Assembly (NCBI GenBank): GCA_004764695.1
Contig: SMSO01000037.1
Location: forward strand, 1,348,247-1,412,246
Origin: Schizochytrium sp. TIO01
Lineage: Eukaryota > Sar > Bigyra > Thraustochytrida > Thraustochytriidae
Length of the DNA: 64,000 nt
Direction of reading: 5' to 3'
Positions 29,822 to 41,014 of the stretch are shown here, piece by piece; positions within the stretch are counted from its first letter, which is position 1, and the number at the start of each line of letters is the position of its first letter. Below the pieces are notes generated by a model that saw nothing but the letters and a program-made list of their open reading frames with translations, searched no databases and was not told the origin of the DNA. The position numbers were made by a program, and so were the translations under genes.

Positions 29822-32800
29822 TGGCGCAATGACCACTCCAACCGCCCAGAGGTGGTCCTTGTGAAGTGGCGGCCAGAGAAGGCCCTTCTGCACTGTAAAT
29901 ATTGTCCTGGCAGCAGATCTCGCGTTGATTGTCTGCCAAGACGCGCCTTCAAGGAGAGAGTTTGCCTCCAAACTTGGTTTCGGTGATGTCAATGGATAAT
30001 GAATGATATTGTTGGAAAAAGTATCGGTGTTAAGAGTACTATGTGGACTCTTACAGGGACTTATCTAAGGTTCATTCGCAGCATGGTACGAGGTACTATT
30101 ACTTCCACGAACTGTTGCCCTCGAGGAGCTGGACAATGAAGGCTTGCCGAGGAATTGCCTTATGAGACAGCAGGATACTGGTCTCGAGCCTAGACTAGCT
30201 AAAAACTATAGCGCTTAATGCAATGTTTGGGATTATTTGGGCCAACTATTCTGGATGTGGCATTTGATAACAGATGCTAAAATCTTTGTCGAAGCTCAGG
30301 CTGTGTCTTGTAGAGTTTACGCGAACTATGTACGGGCAATGGTCAGAGATATGGAGCAGCGTATAAAAGTAAACTGGTTAGATAACAGCTCATTTGCTAG
30401 ACATATCTCGGTTTAGATTTAGTCTAGCTTAATTGGTCACATTATGCAGAGAAAGAACTACATTGCTGCAAGCCATCGCAACACAATATTGACAAAATAT
30501 TTTGTTCCATGTTTAATTTTGATAGAAAATCTGAAATTTCAGAAGCATATATTGTCCTGTTCTACATTCTCTCTTTGCGACACTAATAACCAAAGATACG
30601 AATTTGTTTTTGTGAGAGCCTGGTCAATCAATTTGAGTCAACCGATCTATGAAAACAGTGAAAGTCTCTTGAGACAATCCTTGTGAGCTGATGTTGAAGT
30701 CGACGTTTGTGCAGACATGGTCTCCACTCTTGCACTGTGATGGCTATAGTCTGGCGTTTGTAAAATTGCGAGTTCACGATATCAACTATCTCTGCAACCG
30801 TGGCGTAATTCTGTGAATACTCCTGGTATTACAAAGTTATTACATGATACATAATCGTTAGCAAAGAGAGACTTCTCCGAAGTCTCCCGTACAGTTACCC
30901 TACTTTGATTTCTTGTGATGCCTAGTTATATGATTAATTGGAGTGGGAGGGAATATAGACGGCATGTCTCTGAGGTGGATGGGATTACTTCATAAAGACA
31001 GAAAAAACGAAGAGAAGAAAGAGCTTTGCACAGTTTATTTAATAAAATTAAGCGCTGCAGATGTTGAAATTCCAACATACTAGGTACTTATCGCCCAGAA
31101 AATATGGCAATAGAGGATCTATGGCAATACTATTCATAGATATTCAGAAAATGTAAATGAGTTACCATATTGAGCGCATCTCAGCTTAAGAGCTTTATTT
31201 AGTGAGACCATACCAGCGTTTCGTGCGTCACCTAAATGTTAAGCAGAGAGCACAAACTAGATGTGCGGATCACAACACCTGTTATCCGATTGATTGTTTT
31301 CGTTGTCATTGTATTCATATAGAGGACAGGCGAGAAAAAATCTTACCCGAACGAGGAGATTCCCTGTAGACATAGCTCCTTGATAGTATTGTTCTTGAGC
31401 AAATCTCTGATGATCTTTTCTCAGGAAAGTCTAGTCATACGAAAGAGGGATGCTCTCGTTCGTTCCTACCAATCGTGTGTATTATTCCAAGTAATACTAT
31501 CGTATTATTGGTCCTGTCACCAAGCAATGTCGATCCCCAAAACTCAGTCTCATCAAGAATTAAAGATACTCCGAGTCCTCCTCAAGGATAGAGTAGTCGC
31601 CACGAAGAGTGATATTGCAGTCTTCTATGTGGAATCCCTCACAAGACTGCAGGGCCTTCACCCCTATCCTTAGACACGCTATACGGACTGAGAGTGGACA
31701 AATGACCTCAGTAAAGGGTGCTTTCTCATCGAGATACCTAAATAGAGCTAGATGCTCTCTATAGTAGGCGCCTAGGTAGCTAGCTATATCGCTAGACATG
31801 GTTGCAATTCTATGTGATACTATAGTACTGATGCAAGTTCCAGGACGTAGGTAGTACTAGTGCGGCCACAGTGGTGGCTGAGCAAAAAGCAAGCCTGTGA
31901 CCCAGCTCGTTCTTCTCTCGTTGGAGGCAAGGATCGGTGGATCATAGCATGATTGGCTCCGCGAAATTTCGAAGGGGGATATTTCGAGGGTGTCAGGACT
32001 TCAACATAGTCCCCGAAGCATTTGGCTGAGGAAATTGAGCACTCAGAATGAAGCGTTGGTACTCGAAATCTTCTGACAAATAGCTAGTAACACCTAATGA
32101 CGACCCGGAGTTCGTTGAGTAGTAGAACGATATGGAATGAGAGGTCAGGCTCGAAATGATAAAGTAATTTCGAGTTGGAATTGCGATTAAGCACAGAGAT
32201 ATTTGTTAGCTTGGTAGACAGTGCTTCGTCACCAGCGCACACCTCCTTCGGGTAGAGCGTTGAGATTCTAATTCGCTCGATTGAGGCAAAGAATTGCAAA
32301 CGGTAGTGTCCTTGCAAGCTTTAAAGTGAGCTAGAGATAGTGTTTAAGCTTGGGAGAGCTAGAGGGAGGGAACCTCGGTAGTATAGCTCGGCTTCACAGA
32401 GAGATTTAGTAAATGTTTGAGCCGGGCACCGCTCTCAACTTCTACTTTTCAAATGTTTAAAAAACTGGGGCATTCATCCAATTGCAGTACCTCGCATCAT
32501 CAGGAGACTTTCGGCATTTTGGGAATGTCACCCAAATTTTGACTTTTAAGTTCGGATACTCATAGTACTTAGTAGTTAGCCTGCAAACGCCAAATCTCGA
32601 CCGTCATAGACTTTCGTTGTGGTGGGCGAGCTTGATTCACAGAACACCGACAATTTCGTGAACTACTTACGCGGTGAAGTTAGGCACGAAGATTCCCACT
32701 CCCGAGAGCACCCATTGCGCGAACTTGTAAATGAACTTTGCTTTTGAAGGCGTCCCATCAAGGCAAAAATAATCGAATGAATATGTGTGCTGTCCAATTA

Positions 32801-35022
32801 CCAAAGTCTCAATCCATCACATCCAGTTTCCTTCCATCCATACTGCCTGCTAGATTATTACCCTTATATGTGTATGGTTTTGAAGTCATCGCCTGGGTTA
32901 AAGTTCAGATTTGCAAGTCTTCTTCAAGTCTATATAGTTCGATGGCCTGCTTGGTATCTATCTTAATTGCATAAAGTCGAAGATATAAAGTCATGAATCC
33001 AAGAGCAATCAATTGAGGAGTCGGAGAGGGAATCAAGATAGGCCTGGAGGGGGGTACAGAGAGATTCTTACAATTCCTGAATAATCAGAGGTGCGTGAGT
33101 ACATACCTACTGAAGTACTTCGTTTCATAACCCCTCACACATAATCATGATAAGCAAATTATAAACGCACACTCCCTGAAAGGGGATATTGTAACACTCC
33201 TTAAAAGCTACAAAACACACAATAATTTATTAAGTTATAAAGTACCCCATCTTACGCGGCACGCGCGAACGAGGGATCGAGCACCTTTTTGCATCTTTCC
33301 TGCTCATACAAGTATAGCACTGCTCTCCTTCTCCCATGCCTCCCTCTTGCGCATTCTGCAGGTGTTGAAGCCGAGTAAATGGAGCCTCAGGCTATGTCCC
33401 AGAGCATGATGGTTCGGGTCGGCCCGGTCCCTCCACAGCCTTGGCCACGCTCCAACGGGCTCGGAGTTGGCCGTTCTCTGCGCACGTGGCTTGGACCTGA
33501 TGGTTTCTAAGCCTCGATGCGGAGCAGCTTTTGGGTTATACTTTCTTTCTCAGTGCACACCCCAAATGAAAATTAGTTTCAATTTTAATTTAATTTTCCG
33601 ACTCTTTGAACTTTCACCTTTCAACTTTCCAAGTCACAAAAGGGGAAAGAAGAGCAAAAAAAGCCAATTGGAGATGGCATTGACACATTTGCGGAGTGGC
33701 TATACATTTAAGCTGGGCAGGACTTGCGATAAGTAAGAAAGCCCCTCTTGTAGAGCTGCAGAGGACGTTTCAAGGCATGGATTGGGTCTTTGGGGTGCGG
33801 CGATGCTTGTGTGACCGAAGAGTTTCGTAACTTTCGTAACTTTCTAAAATTGTTTATTTACATATTTTAAAAGAATAAAACTATTAAAAGTTATTTCTCC
33901 AAAAATGAGGGATCAGTGTGAAGTTGATAAGCCAAAAATCGAAGTAAGGACCTCTTCTGTAGGCAACGTCCGGTGCCCTCCTTTGGAAATATCCACTCGG
34001 CAGTGAAGTTTTTGTCTCCGCACCTCGTTTCTTAACTCTATCCCTTGTTCCCAGGAAACCATCGAAGAAGACCTGAATAGAACTCCGAAGAATCAATTTA
34101 ACCCCTGATTCCCATTTTAATTAAAAGTATTCTATATTTCATTGAATTTTAATTTTAATTTTAATTAAAACAAATACTCCCACTATCGATTTATCCACTT
34201 CAATCTATCTCCAATATCGCGCACTGCGCTGGCATCATTACGACTTAAGCGAGTTTCGAACAGCGATAACCGTCTCCCTCCAAGTCGTGCTCTTCAAGAT
34301 ACCTACTTACCTGCATACATCCATTCATACGTACAAAATACATACATACCGCTTGGTCGCAAGACAGCCAAAGCAATGTAAGCAGGTACACAACTTCTTT
34401 CATTCAAAGCCTTGAAAAGAATGTCTCCAAATAGAAAGAGAGCTGAGAAAGAAGTACATAGGTACCGTTAAGGGACTTCTACAGCAGAACCTTGATCTGG
34501 TGAAAGAATAATGGATGGAAAAAGAAAAACTTTTTCGAAAAGGATGGAAAATGGGATACGAAAAGGAATGCCAAAAAGCAAATACACAACCGCAAGTTGG
34601 CGCACGCCAACTCCTCGCACGGCTTGGTTGCAGCCGAGCTGGGCAGAGCATACGTACATTGGCGGACCCGCTTCCAGACTGCAGGAGGTCTCAGGTCCTA
34701 GCGCAATCGGCAGCCTCGGTCTTCGAGGACCCGGGCTCTGTTCGTCCTGGACTGGGCATCAGGCATTGAAAGTTCATTCGAGGCTGCTCGAACTAAAAAG
34801 AAGAACAAAACTCTTCGAGATACGCGCGCAAAGTTGAGTGCGCCATACAGTCAGATACAGGATTTCTGTGGTGATCCGATACTGTACGCTCGACGTGGAG
34901 TTCGTGGAGCTTGACGACAACTTTGTGGATCTCTGCAGTCCTACATTTTAGCAACCATTCGAGGCGCACATTTGGGCTATACCAAGTGAGGGAAGTAGCG
35001 TGTAGTACCTGGGGTAGGCACA
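29822..35022. other. AT-rich 5.2-kb spacer
   Basis: This lies between the head-to-head FYVE and myosin genes. Short frames at 31.56-31.80 and 32.08-32.32 kb (minus) look slightly protein-like but have no domain, and neighbouring frames are broken. A (TTTTAA)n-like tract lies near 34145-34170. The last ~600 bases before the myosin start are GC-richer and probably hold its promoter and 5' UTR. Confidence 0.5.
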
Positions 35023-38000
35023 ATGGGCTTCTTTAGCATTCGCATCAGCAAAAAATTCTCAACAACGAGAGACCAAATTGAGAAGTTGCAGGCAGCCAAC
35101 AGCGGCAAATTGGTCAAGCCTAAAGGCTGGGTGCGTCGTGAGACGATTGACGGCAAACCGTATTACTTTAACCACTCTGCAATCGCCATCGACGACAGCG
35201 TGCAGTTTGAAAAGCCTGATGCACTCAAGACCCTTGAAGAGCTTGAGAAAACCAGCGGAGAATGGGTCTGGGTACCCCATCCCAGTGATGTTTGGCAGCC
35301 CGCGAAGGTCATGAAGAGGAACAAAGACGGCACTGTCGTGGTACAACCATACAAAGGATCACCCATGACGATTCCTGCAGATGGCGTAATGGAGCCCTGC
35401 CGAGAGACAAGTGGTGTTCGCCAAGAAGTGCCTCTCTGGCCCGTCAACTTTACTGCCCTCGATTTCCTCGAAGACGATGTCATTCAGCTCGATCCTGTTA
35501 ACGAGGCCATGATTCTTCACAACACCAAAACCCGCTATCAGCGTGATCAGATTTATACATGGGTTGGAGCAGGCCGAGCAGTTCTTCTCTCTGTGAACCC
35601 ATATAAAAATATCCCTGGTTTTGATGAAGCCAACATGGACTTTCACAAGACCCAGGAGGACAAGCCTGACAAGTGGATCCCCCCACACGTTTATGCAATT
35701 GCCAATGAAGCGTATGATGCACTCATCGAACACGACCAAGACCAATCTATTCTCATTAGCGGTGACTCCGGTGCCGGCAAAACTGAGAGCACGCGGCATT
35801 GTCTTGAGTTCTTCGCAAAACAGATTGGGAGTGAATCTATGGATCAAGGTGTTGCTGAGAAACTTTTGTATGCAGGACCTCTTCTCGAAGCCTTTGGTAA
35901 CGCTGTAACCATCCGCAACTTCAACTCGAGTCGTTTCGGTCGCTGGGTAGAGGTCACCTTCTCTCGCGAGACTGGCAAAATTACTGGTGCAAAATTCACG
36001 AACTTCATGCTCGAGAAATCCCGCGTAATTGAACACCAAGAGCGCGAGCGTAGCTTCCACATTTTTTATCAAATGCTCGGAAATGAGGAGCTTGTGAGCC
36101 AACTTGATCTGGAAAAGCCCAAAGCATACAAATACCTCAACCATAGCAAGTTGAGCACAGGCGGCCCATTGGCAGGGTATGATGATGCTGGAAAATTTGG
36201 AACTGTCATGCAAGCGCTTCACAACCTTGAGTTTTCTACCGATGAGCAATTGTCAATCTTCCGAATTCTTGCTGGTGTATTGAGTCTTGGTAACATCGAG
36301 TTTGAAGACATGGAAACGGAGTCTCAGGTTACTGGCAGCTCCGTTACCTCACGGGGCGAGCAATGGCTTGCCAAGTCGGCTGACTATTTGCTTATTGACC
36401 CTGAAACATTACGGGAGATCTTGACCTCGCGTACTCTGTCGACAAACGGCGAAGAAATCAAGGTGGTGATGGATGCAATGGCTGCTAAGGACTCTGCTAA
36501 TGCTTTGGCCAAAACCATCTACAACCGTTTGTTCTCCTTCCTCGTATACAATGTTAACGAGTCAATGGCTCCACCTCTGGAGAGCTTTCGTATTGGTATT
36601 CTGGATATCTTTGGCTTTGAAATTCTTGACAAGAATTCTTTTGAGCAACTTCTTATCAACTACTGCAATGAAAAGCTGCAGCAATACTTTAATGAGCACA
36701 CATTTGATGTGGAGGAGAAGTTTTACCGTAGTGAGGGTGTCGACTACAGCTTTCTTAACTACGTAGATAACCAACCTGTTGTGGACCTTTTGGAGGCTAA
36801 GCCAAAGGGAATTCTTCTCATGCTTGATGATGAGGGCGCCCTCGGCAAAGGCTCTGATAAGGGTTGGCTTGGAAAGGTCGAAAAAGAGTACGGTACTCAC
36901 CCAAACTTTGAAACAGACTTCAGGCGCAAGTTTGAGTCTGAGCTCAGCTTTGAAATTCGCCACTATGCCGATGTTGTCAAATATGATGCTTCAGGTTTTG
37001 TCTCCAAGAATAAGGACACTCTTTGGGCAGACTTATACCGTGGCGCAGCCACGTCTGCCGACATGGTCATGGAGCAAATGTTCCCCCCACGCGAATCTCG
37101 CTCCAACATCAAGCCTTTAGCTGCACAGTTCCGCGGCCATGTGAACGGCCTTTTGAAACTCATTCAGGCCACCGATGTACGTTTTATTCGTTGCGTCAAG
37201 CCTAATCCCGATATGCAAGCTGGCATTTTCGAGGCACGTCTTGTAGCGCAGCAGCTTCGATACAGTGGTGTCTTCGAGACTATTGATATTCGCAAGGGTG
37301 GTTACCCATTCCGTCTCACGCACAAGCAGTTTGCTTTCCGTTATGCGTGCATTAATGTCGGCTTTAAGTACCCTAAGTTTTCTGGCTCTGAGGAGCACCG
37401 CAACTTGTGCGCAGAGATCCTGAACAACTTTCAAAACGAGTTGGTTCGCGATAATGCTCAGCTTGGTAACAGCATGGTTTTGTACCGTGTCGAAGTGCAC
37501 AAACCTCTCGAGTTGGCGCGTGATCTTGCCATCGAAATCACGCTGCCCCGTGTTCAGGCCTTCATTCGTGGATCCCTTGGTCGCAACTATGCTAACCAGC
37601 TGCGAATCGCGGAGGATACACTGAAGACCGCTCTTGACTTGGGCAATGACGTTGAAATGGTACGAAAGGGTTTTGAACAAGTCCATGAGGTAAAGGAGTG
37701 GCTCAAGCCAAACCTTTCTTTCCTTCCGGCCTACCCCATGGAGCTTTACAATCAGGGAAAACATCTTGAGTCTCGATTGGTCGCTTATGAAGCTTTGGAA
37801 GCAGAAATGCACGAAGCCGCCGATGATAAATCTCCTGAGGATGTTGATGTTGCCCTCTATAAGCATCTTATTGATCTTTGTGAGCGTGCCGATGGAGAAA
37901 TGGCTGACGTGGTTCGCACAGATGCTCAGCAGGAACTCTATGATCATTGCAAAGATCTCATCACGGAGTCGCCCCCCGGCAAACTCGATGCGGATGCTGC

Positions 38001-39096
38001 TCCAGCTCTTGAATCACTTGACCGTGAGCGCATGCAGGATATCTCAGACCGCGCAGACGAAATTCACTACTTTACCGACCCAGTGAAGCGTATCAAATAC
38101 ATTTTGGGTCGCCTCGAATACCTAGATGTAGAGCTTCACGAAGCTCTTGATGTGCTGGACTCCGTGCGCATGAAAGAAGCACTTGATGAGTGCCGTCTGT
38201 ACAAGCATGTCAACGATGATGTTCGAGAAATCGAGCGTCTTTTTGCTCTTGACGAGGTTGAGTTTGTTCAAATGGAGCTTAAGGTGGCCAAGCGAGTTGG
38301 TGACAAGCCACGCGAGCGTCACCGTCGCATCCGCCTTCACGAGCTGCAGATTGAAGCTCGACATGATGAATTGAAGGACTGGACCCAGTCTGGCCATCTA
38401 CGTGATGCGACCAACTATGCCAAGGCTGGTGGTCTCTGCGGTCGCACTGCTATTCTGATTAGCATGCTGAGGTGGACCGACAAGCCTATCCCCGTGCCCT
38501 TGACCTTGATGCCTGGCGAAGCTCCTGGCATCCAGGATGATACAAAAGAGATCAAGAAGATGAAGAAGATGTGTAAGGCGAACTTTGTCAATATCCTCAA
38601 AGCGATGGGTGACAAGAAGAGCACGGGGCCAGATAAGTACACGCAGAGAGTTATCGACTTCGGCATGGAACACCCAAATTTGCGTAACGAGATCTTTATT
38701 GAGTTGATTAAGCAGCTTACAGAAAATCCATCAGACGAGTCTCGCGTCGCTGGTTACGAACTGCTGGGGCTTTGCTCTGCTTCTTTTCTACCGAGTGACG
38801 GATTTGCCGACTACCTTACAGTGTGGATCATGGACCACCCACCCCCGGACGGCAACTGGCGTGCAATTACCTCGGGCATGCACCAGTTGCAATTCCGTGA
38901 TGAGGATGAGGCTGCCTCTGCATCAACGAACGTAACTGATCTCCGCAAAGAGCTCGATGTACTTCGTGAGGAGGGTTCACGTTTTTCTATAGCAATTGAT
39001 GCATTCACCGGCCCTACTGAGGCCATGCGGAGCGCGGAGCTCGCCAAGATGAAGGCTGCCAAGCTCAATGCTGCAATGAAGCCCGCCTCGGACTAA
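35023..39096 (+). CDS. unconventional myosin with WW-like, SH3-like and MyTH4 regions
   Basis: This 1357-aa protein is an actin-based motor. Residues about 35-70 resemble a WW domain (GWVRRETIDGKPYYFNH ... FEKP, with the second Trp replaced). Residues about 80-125 look like the myosin SH3-like N-domain (WVWVPHPSDVWQPAKVM). The motor spans about 145-830: P-loop GDSGAGKTES (247-256), switch I NFNSSRFGR (about 300), switch II DIFGFE (about 528), and the SH1-converter region RKGGYPFRL. One weak IQ-like motif follows (RVQAFIRGSLGRNY). A helical tail at about 870-1170 carries repeated charged segments. A MyTH4 domain lies at about 1175-1310 (LRNEIFIELIKQLTENP ... YELLGLCSASFLPS). MyTH4 is normally followed by FERM, but here the protein ends about 45 residues later. 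The start ATG is in an acceptable context. No intron. Confidence 0.93.
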   Translation: MGFFSIRISKKFSTTRDQIEKLQAANSGKLVKPKGWVRRETIDGKPYYFNHSAIAIDDSVQFEKPDALKTLEELEKTSGEWVWVPHPSDVWQPAKVMKRNKDGTVVVQPYKGSPMTIPADGVMEPCRETSGVRQEVPLWPVNFTALDFLEDDVIQLDPVNEAMILHNTKTRYQRDQIYTWVGAGRAVLLSVNPYKNIPGFDEANMDFHKTQEDKPDKWIPPHVYAIANEAYDALIEHDQDQSILISGDSGAGKTESTRHCLEFFAKQIGSESMDQGVAEKLLYAGPLLEAFGNAVTIRNFNSSRFGRWVEVTFSRETGKITGAKFTNFMLEKSRVIEHQERERSFHIFYQMLGNEELVSQLDLEKPKAYKYLNHSKLSTGGPLAGYDDAGKFGTVMQALHNLEFSTDEQLSIFRILAGVLSLGNIEFEDMETESQVTGSSVTSRGEQWLAKSADYLLIDPETLREILTSRTLSTNGEEIKVVMDAMAAKDSANALAKTIYNRLFSFLVYNVNESMAPPLESFRIGILDIFGFEILDKNSFEQLLINYCNEKLQQYFNEHTFDVEEKFYRSEGVDYSFLNYVDNQPVVDLLEAKPKGILLMLDDEGALGKGSDKGWLGKVEKEYGTHPNFETDFRRKFESELSFEIRHYADVVKYDASGFVSKNKDTLWADLYRGAATSADMVMEQMFPPRESRSNIKPLAAQFRGHVNGLLKLIQATDVRFIRCVKPNPDMQAGIFEARLVAQQLRYSGVFETIDIRKGGYPFRLTHKQFAFRYACINVGFKYPKFSGSEEHRNLCAEILNNFQNELVRDNAQLGNSMVLYRVEVHKPLELARDLAIEITLPRVQAFIRGSLGRNYANQLRIAEDTLKTALDLGNDVEMVRKGFEQVHEVKEWLKPNLSFLPAYPMELYNQGKHLESRLVAYEALEAEMHEAADDKSPEDVDVALYKHLIDLCERADGEMADVVRTDAQQELYDHCKDLITESPPGKLDADAAPALESLDRERMQDISDRADEIHYFTDPVKRIKYILGRLEYLDVELHEALDVLDSVRMKEALDECRLYKHVNDDVREIERLFALDEVEFVQMELKVAKRVGDKPRERHRRIRLHELQIEARHDELKDWTQSGHLRDATNYAKAGGLCGRTAILISMLRWTDKPIPVPLTLMPGEAPGIQDDTKEIKKMKKMCKANFVNILKAMGDKKSTGPDKYTQRVIDFGMEHPNLRNEIFIELIKQLTENPSDESRVAGYELLGLCSASFLPSDGFADYLTVWIMDHPPPDGNWRAITSGMHQLQFRDEDEAASASTNVTDLRKELDVLREEGSRFSIAIDAFTGPTEAMRSAELAKMKAAKLNAAMKPASD

Positions 39097-39538
39097 ATCC
39101 CATGTGCCGCAACTTCTCCTTCAGGTTTCAGTCATTCTTATAACTGCTGTGCTCACGTCTACGTGAGAAAATGTTTCACCCCCCCCCCTTTAGCCTAGTC
39201 TAACTAATGTGTGTTTGTTTTTGTTGTCATTACCCTTATTTTGTATTAGCTCAAATTGTTTTTGTTGTTTTTCGCTGATGAAATTGACTCAAATTTATCT
39301 CGTACTTCAATTTCAGATATGAAAAATGGTCATGGTTGTTTTAAATTTAGGTGCAACCATTCGCTGCCTTAGTGAGAAGCCCAAATGATTCTGAAGATCC
39401 ACCCTTTAAAACATAATAAGTAATCAAGAGGATGGGCTTACACTATAGTCATACATAGTTCTTTAATCTACACAAGAATCAATTTAGATTTCACTTATGT
39501 CTTCTATTATATACTTTGCTAAGAAATCAATAAGTCCT
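39097..39538. other. convergent spacer
   Basis: A 442-bp tail-to-tail spacer between the myosin and RIC8 genes with a run of about 10 C at 39178-39188. Only 3' UTR sequence is expected here. Confidence 0.5.
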
Positions 39539-41014
39539 TCAAGAAGCCCCAGGAATGTTCAGAAGACCTTTCAGCTGAAGAAATCCCATTGCGTTTCCAA
39601 TACCTGCGCGCCTGATCAGCTCGTCGGTTTTATTCTCGCACAGGGTCCACATTAATTCTCCCAAAAGACGCGAGACAGTGTTTGAGGAAGGAGTAGTCAT
39701 ACTCTTGATAACAAAGCTAAGCAGTGAGCCAGGAGGCACATGCTCGGCTTCCATCTTGTTCTTTTTCTTCTCGCTAGATGGTTGCCCCCCGGACGCGATG
39801 GCAGCAGAAGTCTCGCCTTCGGAAGATACAGCAGCGGCAGCGGATGCCAAAGCATCCTGTTCTGCAAATAAAAGTGTTTTAAGCTGTTGTTTGGCGTATG
39901 GTGAATTGTTTGCGGCTTCAGATAACACAACGAGTGAGGGAGTGAGACGAATTTCAAAGTTGGGTTTGCCCTGAACTAGAGTAGCATGCATTTCTCTCTC
40001 TAGGAGTTCTAGAATAGGGGCGAGGGCCTTGTTCGCGCTAAGAAAGTTTGCATATTCTGGCGGCATGAATGTGAGCACTGTCACAACCTTGGCGCGTACC
40101 TCCATAGCCCACGGCAAGTCAGCTGGGATAAGAAGAAGCTCAACGAGAAGGATGCCCATCTGGGTGAGGAAGTCCTTACCTTGTGCGGCGGGGTCATCGC
40201 TTCGAAGATCATCTTGCTTCATTTGAGATGCCAATAGCATCTGCCATGTAAGAATTTCGAGAACAAGATCCACGCGGCTTCGATCATTGCCAGGAAAACA
40301 AGTGGGTTTCTTGCTGCGTACGCAGTAAGCGAGGCAAGCCACTGAAGCTCTTGCCTGGGCCTCAACCATTTTCGCGAGCTTGATCTTCATGCTTTCATCC
40401 CCAGAATTCGACTTATCTGCACAAACGGCTTGATTCTGTATACACAGGTTCAACACACGTGCACAACGGTGCATTTTAGCAGCAGATCCAGCACTCTTGA
40501 AAATAGCAAGAACCCTGGCAGCGCCAAAAAAGTCCTCGAGCGCAAGGTATGCTTTGTTGTTCATGTAAATTGCATTTACCACACATGTGATGCCCTCAAC
40601 ACTTGCCATATATCCTAGTGCATCCTGAAGCTCTCCAGCACGAACGAAATTCTCCAGAGCTGCTTTGGTCGCCCAGACCTCGCTTCCTCGCGGTCTTGAT
40701 CTCAGAAAAAGTCTCGCGACGCGCAGAGATTTATACAAATATTCTCGCTCTTGTGCCACCAAGACCTGCGATTGCGCTTTTTCTACAAGCTGGGCCACGT
40801 TGGTGGATATTTTTTTGCAAGTGTTCGAGACAGCTTCCGCATCCTTCAAGTCCAGCTTAGCAGAGCTGGAGTCAGAGTTTGAGACGGTTTGAGACGCTGG
40901 GTCTGAGCTGGCCAATGATGACTCTTTCAAAGCCTTCTCGCGTTGCTGCGGCTGAGAAGGCGTTTCCAGCTCGGCAGCAAGAGCCTCTAGCTCGGCCAAA
41001 GTCGGGTTTGACAT
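39539..41014 (-). CDS. RIC8/synembryn-like G-alpha chaperone
   Basis: RIC8 proteins are armadillo-like helical chaperones and non-receptor exchange factors for heterotrimeric G-alpha subunits. The C-terminal part carries the recognisable family ending: PPGSLLSFVIKSMTTPSSNT, then LLGELMWTLCENK, then GIGNAMGFLQLKGLL at 471-485, which corresponds to the animal GYGNAAGLLAARGL motif. The N-terminal 70 residues are Ser/Glu/Ala-rich, and the rest is helical with armadillo-like hydrophobic spacing. At 491 aa the protein stops almost directly after this motif, whereas as I recall animal RIC8A continues for about another 100 residues, so the regulatory tail seems absent. The start at 41014 is the first ATG. 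Convergent with myosin; divergent from the CSC1 gene. Confidence 0.75.
   Translation of the reverse strand: MSNPTLAELEALAAELETPSQPQQREKALKESSLASSDPASQTVSNSDSSSAKLDLKDAEAVSNTCKKISTNVAQLVEKAQSQVLVAQEREYLYKSLRVARLFLRSRPRGSEVWATKAALENFVRAGELQDALGYMASVEGITCVVNAIYMNNKAYLALEDFFGAARVLAIFKSAGSAAKMHRCARVLNLCIQNQAVCADKSNSGDESMKIKLAKMVEAQARASVACLAYCVRSKKPTCFPGNDRSRVDLVLEILTWQMLLASQMKQDDLRSDDPAAQGKDFLTQMGILLVELLLIPADLPWAMEVRAKVVTVLTFMPPEYANFLSANKALAPILELLEREMHATLVQGKPNFEIRLTPSLVVLSEAANNSPYAKQQLKTLLFAEQDALASAAAAVSSEGETSAAIASGGQPSSEKKKNKMEAEHVPPGSLLSFVIKSMTTPSSNTVSRLLGELMWTLCENKTDELIRRAGIGNAMGFLQLKGLLNIPGAS

Noticed and set aside
31560-32317. Possible leucine-rich gene fragments on the minus strand
   Set aside because: Two short frames (31560-31799 and 32084-32317) have some protein-like character, but no recognisable motif links them and the sequence between them is full of stops.
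34299-34320. Match to the U1 snRNA 5' end (tacttacctg)
   Set aside because: Only ten bases match; the sequence after it has no resemblance to U1 and no Sm site is seen.
35359-36249. Long open frame of 296 codons antisense to the myosin motor
   Set aside because: It overlaps a clearly conserved motor domain on the other strand; codon bias in the real gene keeps stops rare in this frame. The same holds for 37117-37947.
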